Positions 50,299 through 58,987 of a stretch of 64,000 nucleotides of DNA are shown one piece after another. A program made the translations under genes and the position numbers. The notes beneath the pieces are model-generated. The model ran no database searches and was not told the origin of the DNA. It saw nothing but the letters and a program-made list of their open reading frames with translations. The stretch is from the NCBI RefSeq assembly GCF_030348505.1, contig NZ_JAUCFJ010000002.1:686001-750000 (forward strand). Direction: 5' to 3'. The stretch is from Lysinibacillus sp. G4S2 (GTDB lineage Bacteria > Bacillota > Bacilli > Bacillales_A > Planococcaceae). Numbering within the stretch: the stretch's first letter is position 1; each line of letters starts with the position of its first letter.

Positions 50299-50616
50299 AT
50301 GATGGAGGAATTACAACGTTTTATAGAAGGCATGAATAGGTTAATAGGAAAGACAATCTCAATAGACGAAGTAGGTTATGAATCACTTTTATTTGAGAAG
50401 GAGGAAATCGATGAAACACTAATTTCAACAGAGATACTAACACCATTGTCAGAATCTATAATGACAACTTCAGTAGATTATACAGATGCAGAGGGTAATT
50501 ATTATTTGTATTTATCTGTGTCCCGTGATGAGATCAAATTACCATCGTATGAAGTATGGTTAGTAAATGGTGAATTGATTCCTAATGTTTTTGGAGGCAG
50601 TGAAGATGTACGTTAG
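50299..50616 (+). CDS. Hypothetical island protein, 105 aa
   Basis: Not recognised. Acidic, soluble, no signal peptide. ATG 50299 (or 50302) has AGGAGG at 50287-50292, so it should be translated. It starts 18 bp after the RadC gene and overlaps the next gene by 11 nt, so the three form one unit. Confidence 0.65.
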   Translation: MMEELQRFIEGMNRLIGKTISIDEVGYESLLFEKEEIDETLISTEILTPLSESIMTTSVDYTDAEGNYYLYLSVSRDEIKLPSYEVWLVNGELIPNVFGGSEDVR

Positions 50617-50857
50617 AAAGTATGTGAAAATACAAGTGAATGGTGATACCTACTACAGAGAAAAGAATGTGGTCGGCTATTACGGTGAATTTCTATCTGA
50701 ACCATTAGCACCATTTGAGATTGTAGAAGAAGTAACGATAGAAGTCGATGAAATACTTTACTTGATCAATCGAATACAAGATGTAAAACTTCGGAGTATT
50801 ATCCGTCATTACATTGCCTATTTAGAAAAAATAGTTATCGCTAAAGAATGTGATTAG
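50606..50857 (+). CDS. Hypothetical island protein, 83 aa
   Basis: Not recognised. Small, mixed alpha/beta with a helical C-terminus (INRIQDVKLRSIIRHYIAYL). ATG 50606 with GGAGGCAGTGAAG upstream; it overlaps the preceding gene by 11 nt, which suggests translational coupling. Confidence 0.62.
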   Translation: MYVRKYVKIQVNGDTYYREKNVVGYYGEFLSEPLAPFEIVEEVTIEVDEILYLINRIQDVKLRSIIRHYIAYLEKIVIAKECD

Positions 50858-50873
50858 ATGAGTTACTGAATTG

Positions 50874-50995
50874 AACTCACGACATTTCTAATGAAAAACT
50901 GACGACATTAGTAAATACCAATGGCATAGAAAATGAGAAGTGCATGCGACACATAGCATGTGCTATTTTTGTGTGCCTAAAAACTGACGACATTA
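50874..50995 (+). repeat. Short direct repeats AACTGACGACATTA before the recombinase
   Basis: AACTGACGACATTA occurs at 50897-50910 and 50982-50995, with a variant AACTCACGACATTT at 50874-50887. A hairpin CACATAGCA/TGCTAT lies between the last two. Could be recombinase or regulator binding sites. The gap has otherwise only the small frame at 51061. Confidence 0.6.
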
Positions 50996-51060
50996 TTATA
51001 TAACTGGCGTGAGTGGTCTAAGTTAAAGATCATAGTTCATTGAAAGGAGGTGAGAAATAA

Positions 51061-51162
51061 ATGTGGGGAGAACTACTAAAAATAGTACTTGTAGCTGTTA
51101 TTACAGCTGTAGTAGATTACGTGATTAACCAAAAAGATTCGGTCATTCTATCTTTTAGATAG
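51061..51162 (+). CDS. Small hydrophobic peptide, 33 aa
   Basis: Starts MWGELLKIVLVAVITAVVDY and ends after a short polar tail with an arginine. One membrane helix. A near-perfect AAAGGAGGTGAG ribosome site precedes the ATG, and a strong terminator follows 40 bp after the stop. Size, topology and expression signals recall type I toxins or small membrane peptides, but no antisense promoter was pinned down. The gene is too short for standard calling. Confidence 0.6.
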   Translation: MWGELLKIVLVAVITAVVDYVINQKDSVILSFR

Positions 51163-51202
51163 TAATTTGTAAAAGGAAACCAGTCGAAAAACTTGCAGGG
51201 AG

Positions 51203-51242
51203 GGGATGGAAACGAGCGATGTTTCCATCCCTCTTTTTTTGA
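51203..51242 (+). terminator. Terminator after the small peptide gene
   Basis: GAGGGGATGGAAAC / GTTTCCATCCCTC stem with a seven-base loop and seven T. Confidence 0.92.
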
Positions 51243-51351
51243 TTTCGAGAGAGGTTCAACGTTCTGAACAATTTGAGCCACTCATTGTAAGCAAATCAAG
51301 CAAATGTACCTTTTTAAAGTGATAGAAGAGATGAAATGTATGGAGCCGAAA

Positions 51352-52218
51352 ATGAACGTATTAGAGAGGTTTTCTAAGTGGTTAGAGGATGAAGGAAAAG
51401 CAGCTGCAACCATTGATAGTTACATAAATGATGTGAAGAAGTTTAATCAGTACTTATCTGAAAAGGATGTCGATTCAGAAGTATTACTCTCACGTTTTTT
51501 ATTTACTAGTTTCATGAAGCAATTAGAAGTAGAAGGGATGGCAGTGTCAACTATTAATAAGAAAGTGAATTCTTTAAAGGTATATAACGATTGGCTCTAT
51601 TATGAAAAGATGGTTGATGAAGTGTTCATTAGTATAAAAAAAGATAAGGTAAAAATAGCAGTTGGTAGTGAAGCAGATGTTAGTGTGCTAACAGATGTAC
51701 AAGTTGAGCAGTTTCTATTTCACCTAGAGAAAGAAAGTCAACGTAACAAGTTAATTGGCTACCTTTTGTTGTACACAGGTATTCGAGTTAGTGAGCTTGT
51801 CCACATTCTACTAACAGATGTGGATCGACTGACTGCACAGCTGACGGTGAAAGGAAAGGCTAGCAAACTCCGAGTCATTCCTCTCAGAAAAGATGTGTTG
51901 GATGTGCTCCAGCAGTACCTAAAAAACGAACGAGCCAACAGTAAATTCCCTGACAGCCCATTCCTACTTGTCAGTCAACGGGCAGAAAAAATGCATCGGG
52001 ACGCAGTGAGACGATGGCTTGAACAAACAGGTGGACAGCTAGGCTTTCATATGCATCCACACATGCTTAGGCATACGTTCTGTACAAGGTTGCTTCGGAA
52101 TGGTGTCGATATTACCACCGTAAGTAAACTAGCAGGACATGCCAATCTAAATATGACAGTAAAGTATTACATCAATACATCGAAGGAAGAAAAACAGTCA
52201 GCGGTGGAAAAGTTGTAA
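51352..52218 (+). CDS. Tyrosine recombinase A (XerC/D-like)
   Basis: 288 aa. N-terminal SAM-like core-binding domain (about 1-90) and catalytic domain with R145 (TGIRVSEL), K168/K172 region (VKGKASK), H237-x-x-R240 (HMLRHTF), H263 (AGHANL) and nucleophile Y272/Y273. All catalytic residues are present. The start is uncertain: ATG 51352 has GGAG six bases upstream, while ATG 51304, 51331 and 51340 are in frame without good sites. It could excise or integrate the island or resolve dimers; it is not a close match to the second recombinase at 56680. Confidence 0.88.
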   Translation: MNVLERFSKWLEDEGKAAATIDSYINDVKKFNQYLSEKDVDSEVLLSRFLFTSFMKQLEVEGMAVSTINKKVNSLKVYNDWLYYEKMVDEVFISIKKDKVKIAVGSEADVSVLTDVQVEQFLFHLEKESQRNKLIGYLLLYTGIRVSELVHILLTDVDRLTAQLTVKGKASKLRVIPLRKDVLDVLQQYLKNERANSKFPDSPFLLVSQRAEKMHRDAVRRWLEQTGGQLGFHMHPHMLRHTFCTRLLRNGVDITTVSKLAGHANLNMTVKYYINTSKEEKQSAVEKL

Positions 52219-52244
52219 GTATCAAATAACGGCTAGTAAGATTA

Positions 52245-52682
52245 CTAACCGTTATTTTTTTGATGAGCTGCAATTAACTCATCTAAAAAAGCAGAGATGT
52301 GTTGAATCTGTCCATCTGCTTGTAATTGTTTTACATAGACCATATGGTTTTTCTGCAAATGTGCAGTAAATTTCACCCGATTTGCCTTGTAGGTATCGGA
52401 AACTTCTTTCTTTGGTCGACCTCTTTTTTCAACGTACCCCGCATTTTTAAGTCGACCTAAAATTGTAGTGATTTGTTGTTCTTGAAAGTGAATTCTCTTT
52501 TCCAATTGTTTGTGTCTAGTTGGATTGACTGTTGCTGCAAACTGCTGCTTAAAGTCTTGTAGTTTTTGTTTCATATCGTGCAGGAATTGTAGCTGTTGTT
52601 GGATGTATTGTTCGTTTTTTTGAGCAGCCTGTTCTTTCTTTGCTTCTACTTTTTCTTTTGAAAAAATGACTTTCCCCATCAT
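52245..52682 (-). CDS. Hypothetical protein with coiled coil and AT-hook-like motif
   Basis: 145 aa, minus strand. Lys/Gln-rich coiled coil (about 8-75) and a KRGRPKKE motif (about 85-92) resembling an AT hook, then a C-terminal helical region. Its layout suggests a DNA-associated regulator or replication accessory, but this is inference. ATG with GGAGTGATGA upstream. It is divergently transcribed from the gene at 52770; the 87-bp gap between them must hold both promoters. It converges on recombinase A. Confidence 0.65.
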   Translation of the reverse strand: MMGKVIFSKEKVEAKKEQAAQKNEQYIQQQLQFLHDMKQKLQDFKQQFAATVNPTRHKQLEKRIHFQEQQITTILGRLKNAGYVEKRGRPKKEVSDTYKANRVKFTAHLQKNHMVYVKQLQADGQIQHISAFLDELIAAHQKNNG

Positions 52683-52769
52683 TCATCACTCCATTAAATT
52701 AGAATAATAACTTGTTTGATGATTTTTGGTCGACTAAAATTAAAAGATAATAATCATCGGAGGAAATAT

Positions 52770-53459
52770 ATGTATACGAAAGATCAAATGATTCAACTAG
52801 CTTACCAACTAGAAAATAATTTAGATGAAATTACAGACTCCATGGATAATTTAATTCAAGACAATGATAGCAAAGAAAAATTAAACTATAGCCGTTCAAA
52901 AAAACGTAAAGGAGATGAAATTGAACAAATTTTAAATTGTCGCATTATGGAGTTTCGCCAAGGGCATTCTTATCATCTACCAAAAGAGTTTGTAGCACTT
53001 TGGGCGTTATTATTAGCAGATTCCACGATTGAAAATGGAGAAGATGGTATTGAAATGAAGGGTATTTTAAAGGGATTAAAGCCTACAACAAATACTAGAA
53101 AAACCATTCCAGCAGCCATTATTGAAAAATTACGTATGGGTTTACAAATTGCGTATGTAAGAGCATTTAAAGGGGAAAACCATGATATTAATATAAATGA
53201 ATTAATCGACATGCAAATTCAAGCAATCCAAGAAAATTATTTATTTAACATTGAAAAAAAGAAGAAAGAAAAAGAAATCCAACAATTAATAAAAGATGCA
53301 TTCCAAACAAAATTTGGGCGACCTAATCAGTATACAGTTCAAGCATCTAAGGAAAAGCATGAGGAATTGTATCCATTTGGAGAATTAACGTACGAACAGC
53401 AGTTAGAAAAGATGGATGAATTAAAGGAGAAAATAAAGCGACAACTTGAGAATTGGTGA
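52770..53459 (+). CDS. Hypothetical island protein, 229 aa
   Basis: Not recognised. Soluble, highly charged, with a predicted C-terminal coiled coil (KKKKEKEIQQLIKDAF) and a second one near the end (EKMDELKEKIKRQLENW). ATG 52770 has CGGAGGAAA upstream. A terminator follows, making a single-gene unit. A plasmid/phage replication or partition accessory is possible but unsupported. Confidence 0.65.
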   Translation: MYTKDQMIQLAYQLENNLDEITDSMDNLIQDNDSKEKLNYSRSKKRKGDEIEQILNCRIMEFRQGHSYHLPKEFVALWALLLADSTIENGEDGIEMKGILKGLKPTTNTRKTIPAAIIEKLRMGLQIAYVRAFKGENHDININELIDMQIQAIQENYLFNIEKKKKEKEIQQLIKDAFQTKFGRPNQYTVQASKEKHEELYPFGELTYEQQLEKMDELKEKIKRQLENW

Positions 53460-53462
53460 TTT

Positions 53463-53491
53463 ATAGCCATCCAGCAATGGATGGTTTTTTC
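53463..53491 (+). terminator. Terminator after the 229-aa gene
   Basis: CCATCC / GGATGG stem and six T. Confidence 0.8.
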
Positions 53492-53600
53492 TATGTTTTC
53501 TTCTTGGGTGACAGAAAAAAGGTGTCATCTTACGTAGTGAATAAAAGAACGTATGATAAAGGAGTAAGAACAACTTGCAACAAAGAAAGGGGCAAATAAC

Positions 53601-54023
53601 ATGTTAACAAAAGAAAACCATGGTATCCAATCAGAAAGGGAAATATTTATGAATCCAATTCCATCAAGTGGGTATGGAGTAATTTTAAAAACAGAATCAG
53701 ATGTAATTAATAACACCTCTCAGCTTGTAATCAACGAAATCACAATGGAAGCTTCTTCATTAGTTGATGAGAAAGTAATTACAATACTACCTGCGATTCA
53801 AACATTTATGCAATGCAATTTCGATGACTACGATTTAATGGCTTCAGACATTGTAAATGGAAGTTTGATTCTAACGTATGGAGTAGTGAACTTTAATTTC
53901 TACGATTCACTGTCAGACTTAATTTCAAACGAATTGCATACAATTCATGAGCCATTAACTAAGGTAATTGAAGATAACATACTGATCGATGTCATACTAA
54001 CTGTTCAAATTGAAACCAACTGA
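53601..54023 (+). CDS. Hypothetical island protein, 140 aa
   Basis: Not recognised. Acidic, hydrophobic-patterned, mostly beta and helix mixture, no signal peptide. ATG 53601 with GAAAGGGGC about 8 nt upstream. The next gene begins 17 bp after its stop, so it is probably the first gene of an operon with the disordered protein and the ATPase. Confidence 0.62.
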   Translation: MLTKENHGIQSEREIFMNPIPSSGYGVILKTESDVINNTSQLVINEITMEASSLVDEKVITILPAIQTFMQCNFDDYDLMASDIVNGSLILTYGVVNFNFYDSLSDLISNELHTIHEPLTKVIEDNILIDVILTVQIETN

Positions 54024-54039
54024 AAGGAGCTAATCAACC

Positions 54040-54900
54040 ATGAATAAAGTAAATAATCACAAGAAACCAATTAAAAAGAAGCCATTTGTTAAAAGCTCGC
54101 AACCATCTTCAACAAGTACTGATTCAGTCAACGAAAACGAGCAACTTACTATCATTGACCATACAACACTAGTTGAAACGGAGGAACTTAAATTGAATGA
54201 AACTCAAAAAGCAGAACTAGAAACACTAGAGTTGCAGTCAAACATGGCAACAGAAACAGCCGCAGATGAAAAAGCCAATCTTGAAACCGCATCTTCGGAG
54301 TTGCCATCAAATGCAGAGCCAGAAACACCAATGGTGGAAGAAGATTCGACATCGGAGCTACCTGAACCAGCAACGAACGAATCAAAAGAAGAGCAGCAAC
54401 CAGAAGAACCTTCACTAGATGATGCTATTAAATCTACTGAATCAACCGTATCTATAGAGAATACAATGAAAGCTTCTAAGCAGGTAGAACCTGATTCTTT
54501 GGAACGGGATGATACTTTGCTAGATGAAGCTGTCGCATCTACTCCGAATACGACAAAACACCGTCAAATGAATGCACCTCTAACCGTTGTGAATCATAAG
54601 AACGGAAAGCGAGTAAAAATCGGCAAAGAGGTTTGTGTAAAACTTCAACTAGCAGATGGAGATCTAGTCGATGTCTTCGTCAAACATGACACTGTTCTGG
54701 TTTGTAAATCACTTAATGCAGGTGGACATAATTTAAATAAGGGATGTTTTATTTACAATAAGGACTTAGTAGAAATGATTACGGATGCATGCGGTTTAAA
54801 CTTTGAAGGAAAATCATCAAATAGCTTAACACAAGTGAAATACGTACAATCACAAGGACGTAAAGTTGCAGTTTTTGAGAAAGGGAGTGATATTCAATGA
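54040..54900 (+). CDS. Acidic disordered protein with small C-terminal domain
   Basis: 286 aa. Residues about 1-20 are lysine-rich; about 30-175 are low-complexity, rich in E, T, S and P, and probably disordered. The C-terminal 110 residues (NGKRVKIGKEVCVKLQLADG, DVFVKHDTVLVCKSL) look like a compact beta domain, possibly DNA- or protein-binding. It overlaps the ATPase gene by 4 nt (ATGA), suggesting a partner or loader of that ATPase. ATG with GAAAGGAGC upstream. Confidence 0.65.
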   Translation: MNKVNNHKKPIKKKPFVKSSQPSSTSTDSVNENEQLTIIDHTTLVETEELKLNETQKAELETLELQSNMATETAADEKANLETASSELPSNAEPETPMVEEDSTSELPEPATNESKEEQQPEEPSLDDAIKSTESTVSIENTMKASKQVEPDSLERDDTLLDEAVASTPNTTKHRQMNAPLTVVNHKNGKRVKIGKEVCVKLQLADGDLVDVFVKHDTVLVCKSLNAGGHNLNKGCFIYNKDLVEMITDACGLNFEGKSSNSLTQVKYVQSQGRKVAVFEKGSDIQ

Positions 54901-56573
54901 TTACAGAAGGGGCATTATTAGTGGGAGATTCTTTTAGATTTAAATCCTTTTTACTCAATAAAGACGGTGTCTATCGTTATGATGCTAAAAAAGAAGAGTA
55001 TGAATACTTATGTGCACCTGTATTTATTTCATACAAACGACAAGACTATCTCAATAACCAAGTTACTTTAGGCATCAATTATTGGCAAAATGATCAATTT
55101 AACATTTTGGAAATTGATGCAGCAACATTCAATAAACAGATGATAGATGTGCTTGCTCCAGTTGGCTTTCTAATTCCCTACTACTTTAAAAACTATGTCA
55201 ATGCGTATCTCATCTTGCAGCAGCAAGATGTGAAATTTAGAAAGGAGTATCACCAAATTGGATTCTTAGCTAGACAATCAAAAGATTTGCCTCTTATTTA
55301 CGGATTATCTGAGCCGATTAGTCATTCTGAAACGAACTTACAATGGAACGAAGCCTTATGTAGATACGATTTGAAGCCTAATGGTGATTTTAATCAATGG
55401 CTAGACATGGTGAAAAAGCATGTTGTTTCAAACCCAGCATTAAGTTTTATGTTGGGTGTGGGTTTTTCTTCCATGCTAATTGGATATAGTACCACTACAT
55501 CAGAGCCTTTGAATACACAACTTGTACATCTTTTAGGGGAGTCGGGTTCAGGGAAAACAACAGCTGCCATGTTAGCCCTCTCTATCTTTGGAACTCCACG
55601 GGAGCTAGGAGATAAATCTCTATTCAGCACTTGGAATGCAACAAATAATGCGTTAGTTAATAAATTAACAGGAAACTATGGTGTACCGGTATTGTTTGAT
55701 GAATTTTCAATGTCTACTGCTAGTACAGTCACATCATTAGTATATGTCTTGGCTAGTGGTAAAGATAAGGATCGAATGACCGATCAACTGAAAATAAAAG
55801 CAGGAGAGACTTGGGGAACTGCTTTTATCACTACAGGGGAGAATAGTATCTTTGAAAGAACAAATCGAAACAAGGGGCTTATCGTTCGTCTACATGAATA
55901 CGACAACAAACAATGGACAACTAACGCTGAACAATCAAATGAAATTAAAGCTGTTGTAAATGAACATTACGGACATGCTGCACTTGTAGTCGCACGTTAT
56001 TTAGCGGAATCTAATTGGTCATCCGTCATGCCAACTATCCAATACTGGAAGGAACAGTTGCTCCCAATGTTACCTGAGAGTGATGTTAAGGATCGTGTAG
56101 CACGTAAGTATGCAGCAACTATAGCTGCTCTAGCATTAGCAGGTGAAGCAATGGATGTTGAGTTTCCATTAGATGAAGTCATCGAATTTATTGTGCAAAA
56201 TGATTATATTTTAGAAACACAACGTGATTTAGCAGAAGTTGTATATCGGAGTGTGATAGATGATGTACGAGCAAATGCGAATCAGTTTATTTTTCCTAAT
56301 GTAGCACAATCCAGTTTTCACATAAAAGGGAAAATTCAACGTTACCAATCATTCTATAAAGTGTATTACATTAAAACAGAATTTGAAAAATTGTTACAAA
56401 GCCAAGGGATTACAAACTTCTCAGGTATTATAAAAATGCTAAAACGGAAACCTTATTTCGAAGCAGATACGGATCGACCTACACAGCGAGTAGTCATCGA
56501 AAAGGACAAAGGCAGACAGAATACCTATGTCTTCAAAATACCAAAAGCAGAGCTAGACACATGGTTAGGTTAA
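54897..56573 (+). CDS. DUF927-type P-loop ATPase, putative island helicase
   Basis: 558 aa. Walker A GESGSGKTT at residues 214-222, Walker B-like VPVLFDEFSM about 60 residues later, and an ITTGEN sensor-like stretch fit the DUF927 helicase-like family, often found on integrative elements, phages and plasmids near primases. The N-terminal 200 residues are unassigned. Likely a replication or processing ATPase of the island. Start overlaps the preceding gene, so expression is coupled. Confidence 0.82.
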   Translation: MITEGALLVGDSFRFKSFLLNKDGVYRYDAKKEEYEYLCAPVFISYKRQDYLNNQVTLGINYWQNDQFNILEIDAATFNKQMIDVLAPVGFLIPYYFKNYVNAYLILQQQDVKFRKEYHQIGFLARQSKDLPLIYGLSEPISHSETNLQWNEALCRYDLKPNGDFNQWLDMVKKHVVSNPALSFMLGVGFSSMLIGYSTTTSEPLNTQLVHLLGESGSGKTTAAMLALSIFGTPRELGDKSLFSTWNATNNALVNKLTGNYGVPVLFDEFSMSTASTVTSLVYVLASGKDKDRMTDQLKIKAGETWGTAFITTGENSIFERTNRNKGLIVRLHEYDNKQWTTNAEQSNEIKAVVNEHYGHAALVVARYLAESNWSSVMPTIQYWKEQLLPMLPESDVKDRVARKYAATIAALALAGEAMDVEFPLDEVIEFIVQNDYILETQRDLAEVVYRSVIDDVRANANQFIFPNVAQSSFHIKGKIQRYQSFYKVYYIKTEFEKLLQSQGITNFSGIIKMLKRKPYFEADTDRPTQRVVIEKDKGRQNTYVFKIPKAELDTWLG

Positions 56574-56679
56574 ATCGAAAACAAAGTAAATCAGTAAATA
56601 AACAAGGATAAAATCTATATTATAAAAATAGTAAGGGTAGTAGATATCAACTGCTACCTATTTTTGGGGAGGAGTTAAT

Positions 56680-57588
56680 ATGAGAAGTAAAACAGAAAAT
56701 ACGGTAACGGATAACATTCCGATGTTTAGTATATCTAAAGAAATGTTCCTTGAGACTTTAAAGAATAAGCAGCTAAGCGGTGAAACAATTCGTGGCTATT
56801 CGGTTGACCTTAATCAATTTCAGAAATTCTTAATTAAGGATAATAATGCACCTGTATTTATGGAAAGCATTACAACGGAAGCTATTGAAGCCTATGTAAA
56901 GATGTTAAGAAAGAGAAAGCTGACACCTACATCCATTAATCGAAAAATTAATTCTATCTCATATTTTTGTAAGTTTGCTATAAAGAAATGTTGGTTGTCA
57001 TTTAATCCAGCAGACGATGTGGATCGTATACGTGCTACAAGAAAAGAACGTACTTTTTTAAAACTAGAGGAGATACAAGCGATAGTAGCCAAAATTCCAC
57101 AAGTAACTATAAAATATGTTGTTATTCTTATGAGTAATACAGGTTTACGTATTAATGAGGCGATAAATTTACGATTACAGGATGTAGATTTTGAGAACAA
57201 GATTCTTCATGTGATTCAAGGAAAGGGAGGTAAAAATCGGGATGTGCCACTAAATGACGAACTCATTAAACATCTTACATTTTATAAGGATAGACATCGC
57301 TCACGAACAAAATCTTTAAATTTCTTTGTAACGAAATCTGGTGGTATTAGTCAGCAATACGTCAATCAGGAGCTGAAAAAAGCAGCAAAAGCAGCTGGAA
57401 TTGAAAAAGACGTAACAAGTCACGTTCTTCGCCATTCTTTTGCCTCACAATTAGTACAAACAGATACTCATGTAGCTATCATTTCAAAACTTTTAGGTCA
57501 TGCAGATGTGCGTACGACATCCATTTACATGCACGCTGACCAAGAGGATTTGCAGCAAGCTGTTAATACAATTAAATTTCTAAACTAA
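56680..57588 (+). CDS. Tyrosine recombinase B (XerD-like integrase)
   Basis: 302 aa. Core-binding domain (about 18-105) and a catalytic domain with R157 (TGLRINEA), K182 (QGKGGKNR), H248-x-x-R251 (HVLRHSF), H274 (GHADVRTT) and Y283. Complete and probably active. ATG with GGGAGGAG upstream. The next gene follows after 13 bp. Two different tyrosine recombinases in one island resembles transposons and integrative elements with paired recombinases. Confidence 0.9.
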   Translation: MRSKTENTVTDNIPMFSISKEMFLETLKNKQLSGETIRGYSVDLNQFQKFLIKDNNAPVFMESITTEAIEAYVKMLRKRKLTPTSINRKINSISYFCKFAIKKCWLSFNPADDVDRIRATRKERTFLKLEEIQAIVAKIPQVTIKYVVILMSNTGLRINEAINLRLQDVDFENKILHVIQGKGGKNRDVPLNDELIKHLTFYKDRHRSRTKSLNFFVTKSGGISQQYVNQELKKAAKAAGIEKDVTSHVLRHSFASQLVQTDTHVAIISKLLGHADVRTTSIYMHADQEDLQQAVNTIKFLN

Positions 57589-57601
57589 AGGAGGGATTCG
57601 T

Positions 57602-58318
57602 ATGATTGATGATGTATTCCAAGATGAAAAAGTAGCGACGGTCTTAGAGTTACTGAAAGAGGGATATAGTAAAGATGACCTCGGTGATTACTATGAACAA
57701 AATCCAAAGTCTGTGGACATCTATATGCGAAGAAAAGGATTCCGTTGGTGTAGGGAGGAACAAACGTATGTAATTAAGGAGGAAAATAATGAACCGAAAC
57801 TAGAAATTGCCATTCAAGAAGTCAATACAAAAGCTGCTCAAATTGTACGGATGCTGGATGTAAAGAATCCCAACATACGACAGACTGTATCAAAGCAAGG
57901 TTTTGGGTCTATAGAAGAAATGGGACAATACATGAAAGGACAAGGATACATCTGGGATGAGGAGATAGGGAACTATCGGTACGATGAATCTAGTAAAACA
58001 GATGTTGCTGAATCAGAGCAACCAATTACTTTACCTGTAGGTGCATTGGACGGGGAAGCAATTGTACAATTATTGGTACGTCATCAAGAAAAGCTTCTCC
58101 ATCTACTACAAACTGAACAAACGGGTAGTTTGCAGACATATCGATTCAAAGGTAATAAAGTAAACAAAACACTAACACTTGCCTCTAGTGCCGCTGCTCT
58201 GCTAGAAGACTATCAAAAAGAATACAACATCACCCAAAGGTCTATCATAGAAACTGCACTAGCAGAATTTTTAGAGCGACATGGCTACGAGGAACAGTTA
58301 CGACAAGCAACAACCTAA
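57602..58318 (+). CDS. Putative DNA-binding protein with C-terminal CopG-like helix region
   Basis: 238 aa. Two similar N-terminal segments (VLELLKEGYSKDDLGDYY... and IVRMLDVKN...GSIEEMGQYMKGQGYIWDEE, each ending in an aromatic-rich 'MRRKGFRW' or 'GYIWDEE' part) look like a duplicated small domain with helix-turn-helix character. The C-terminal NKTLTLASSAAALLEDYQK... ITQRSIIETALAEFLERHG resembles the ribbon-helix-helix type. Likely a recombination directionality or regulatory protein for recombinase B, with which it is co-transcribed. ATG follows AAGGAGGG; a terminator follows. Confidence 0.68.
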   Translation: MIDDVFQDEKVATVLELLKEGYSKDDLGDYYEQNPKSVDIYMRRKGFRWCREEQTYVIKEENNEPKLEIAIQEVNTKAAQIVRMLDVKNPNIRQTVSKQGFGSIEEMGQYMKGQGYIWDEEIGNYRYDESSKTDVAESEQPITLPVGALDGEAIVQLLVRHQEKLLHLLQTEQTGSLQTYRFKGNKVNKTLTLASSAAALLEDYQKEYNITQRSIIETALAEFLERHGYEEQLRQATT

Positions 58319-58354
58319 CAAAATAGAACATGACTTCGGTTGTGTTCTTTTTTT
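58319..58354 (+). terminator. Terminator at the right end of the island genes
   Basis: AGAACATGAC-ttcg-GTTGTGTTCT stem with a UUCG loop and seven T. Confidence 0.93.
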
Positions 58355-58987
58355 ACCCGTACGTCCCGTCTGTAAAACCCGTTCTGAATCCTTGTGTGCC
58401 AAGGGTTGCCCGGAAATCCCGCTTTTCTTCAAAATGAGATGCTTGATAGAAAAAGTTCTATTAAGTGGAGAGGATTATATTATTGATTTGAAAATGAACT
58501 ATTAGGGAAAATAAACCTTACTGAATTCGTTACCTTTAAAATCAAAGAGTAAATTTTTTTGTCCATATTTAAGACTGTTATGTTATAGGCAGTTAACCAA
58601 ACAGTTGTTATTTTTCTTTTATAGAATCCTTTAAATAAAGGATTACTTCTAACAGAACATGTTTTTTCATTGTTTTTACCTTGTTACTTCATAAGTCTAT
58701 TTAATGTAGTAGAATTTCAAAGTTTTGTTTTTGATTGTTTCTTCAATTTTTACGGGATTTTCGGGAATTTGATGTGTCTCATCGAGTTGTGTCGGGTTTT
58801 CATGCGGGAGTGACGGGAAAATAACTAGAATTTTGGTCTACAAAAATTATGATGTGCTTTAGTAAATCTACGATAATTTCACTATAATTTATTTATACTT
58901 TTACTATATCTCATTTTGAAGATTCTCATAAATCCATGCGGCACAAGGGTTAGAGTGGTCTACAAAAATTAGAGAAAACCCACTTAA
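58355..58987. other. Noncoding right edge of the island with a 16-bp direct repeat
   Basis: No gene is visible in this 630-bp stretch. TGGTCTACAAAAATTA occurs at 58834-58849 and 58956-58971. Several GGG(A/T)-rich blocks (CGGGATTTTCGGGAATTTG, GCGGGAGTGACGGG) precede it. The second repeat lies about 20 bp before the truncated S-layer sequence begins, so these may be recombination sites. Confidence 0.5.

Noticed and set aside
58281..58505. A 74-codon frame overlapping the end of the CopG-like gene
   Set aside because: It runs through a strong terminator stem and has no ribosome site.
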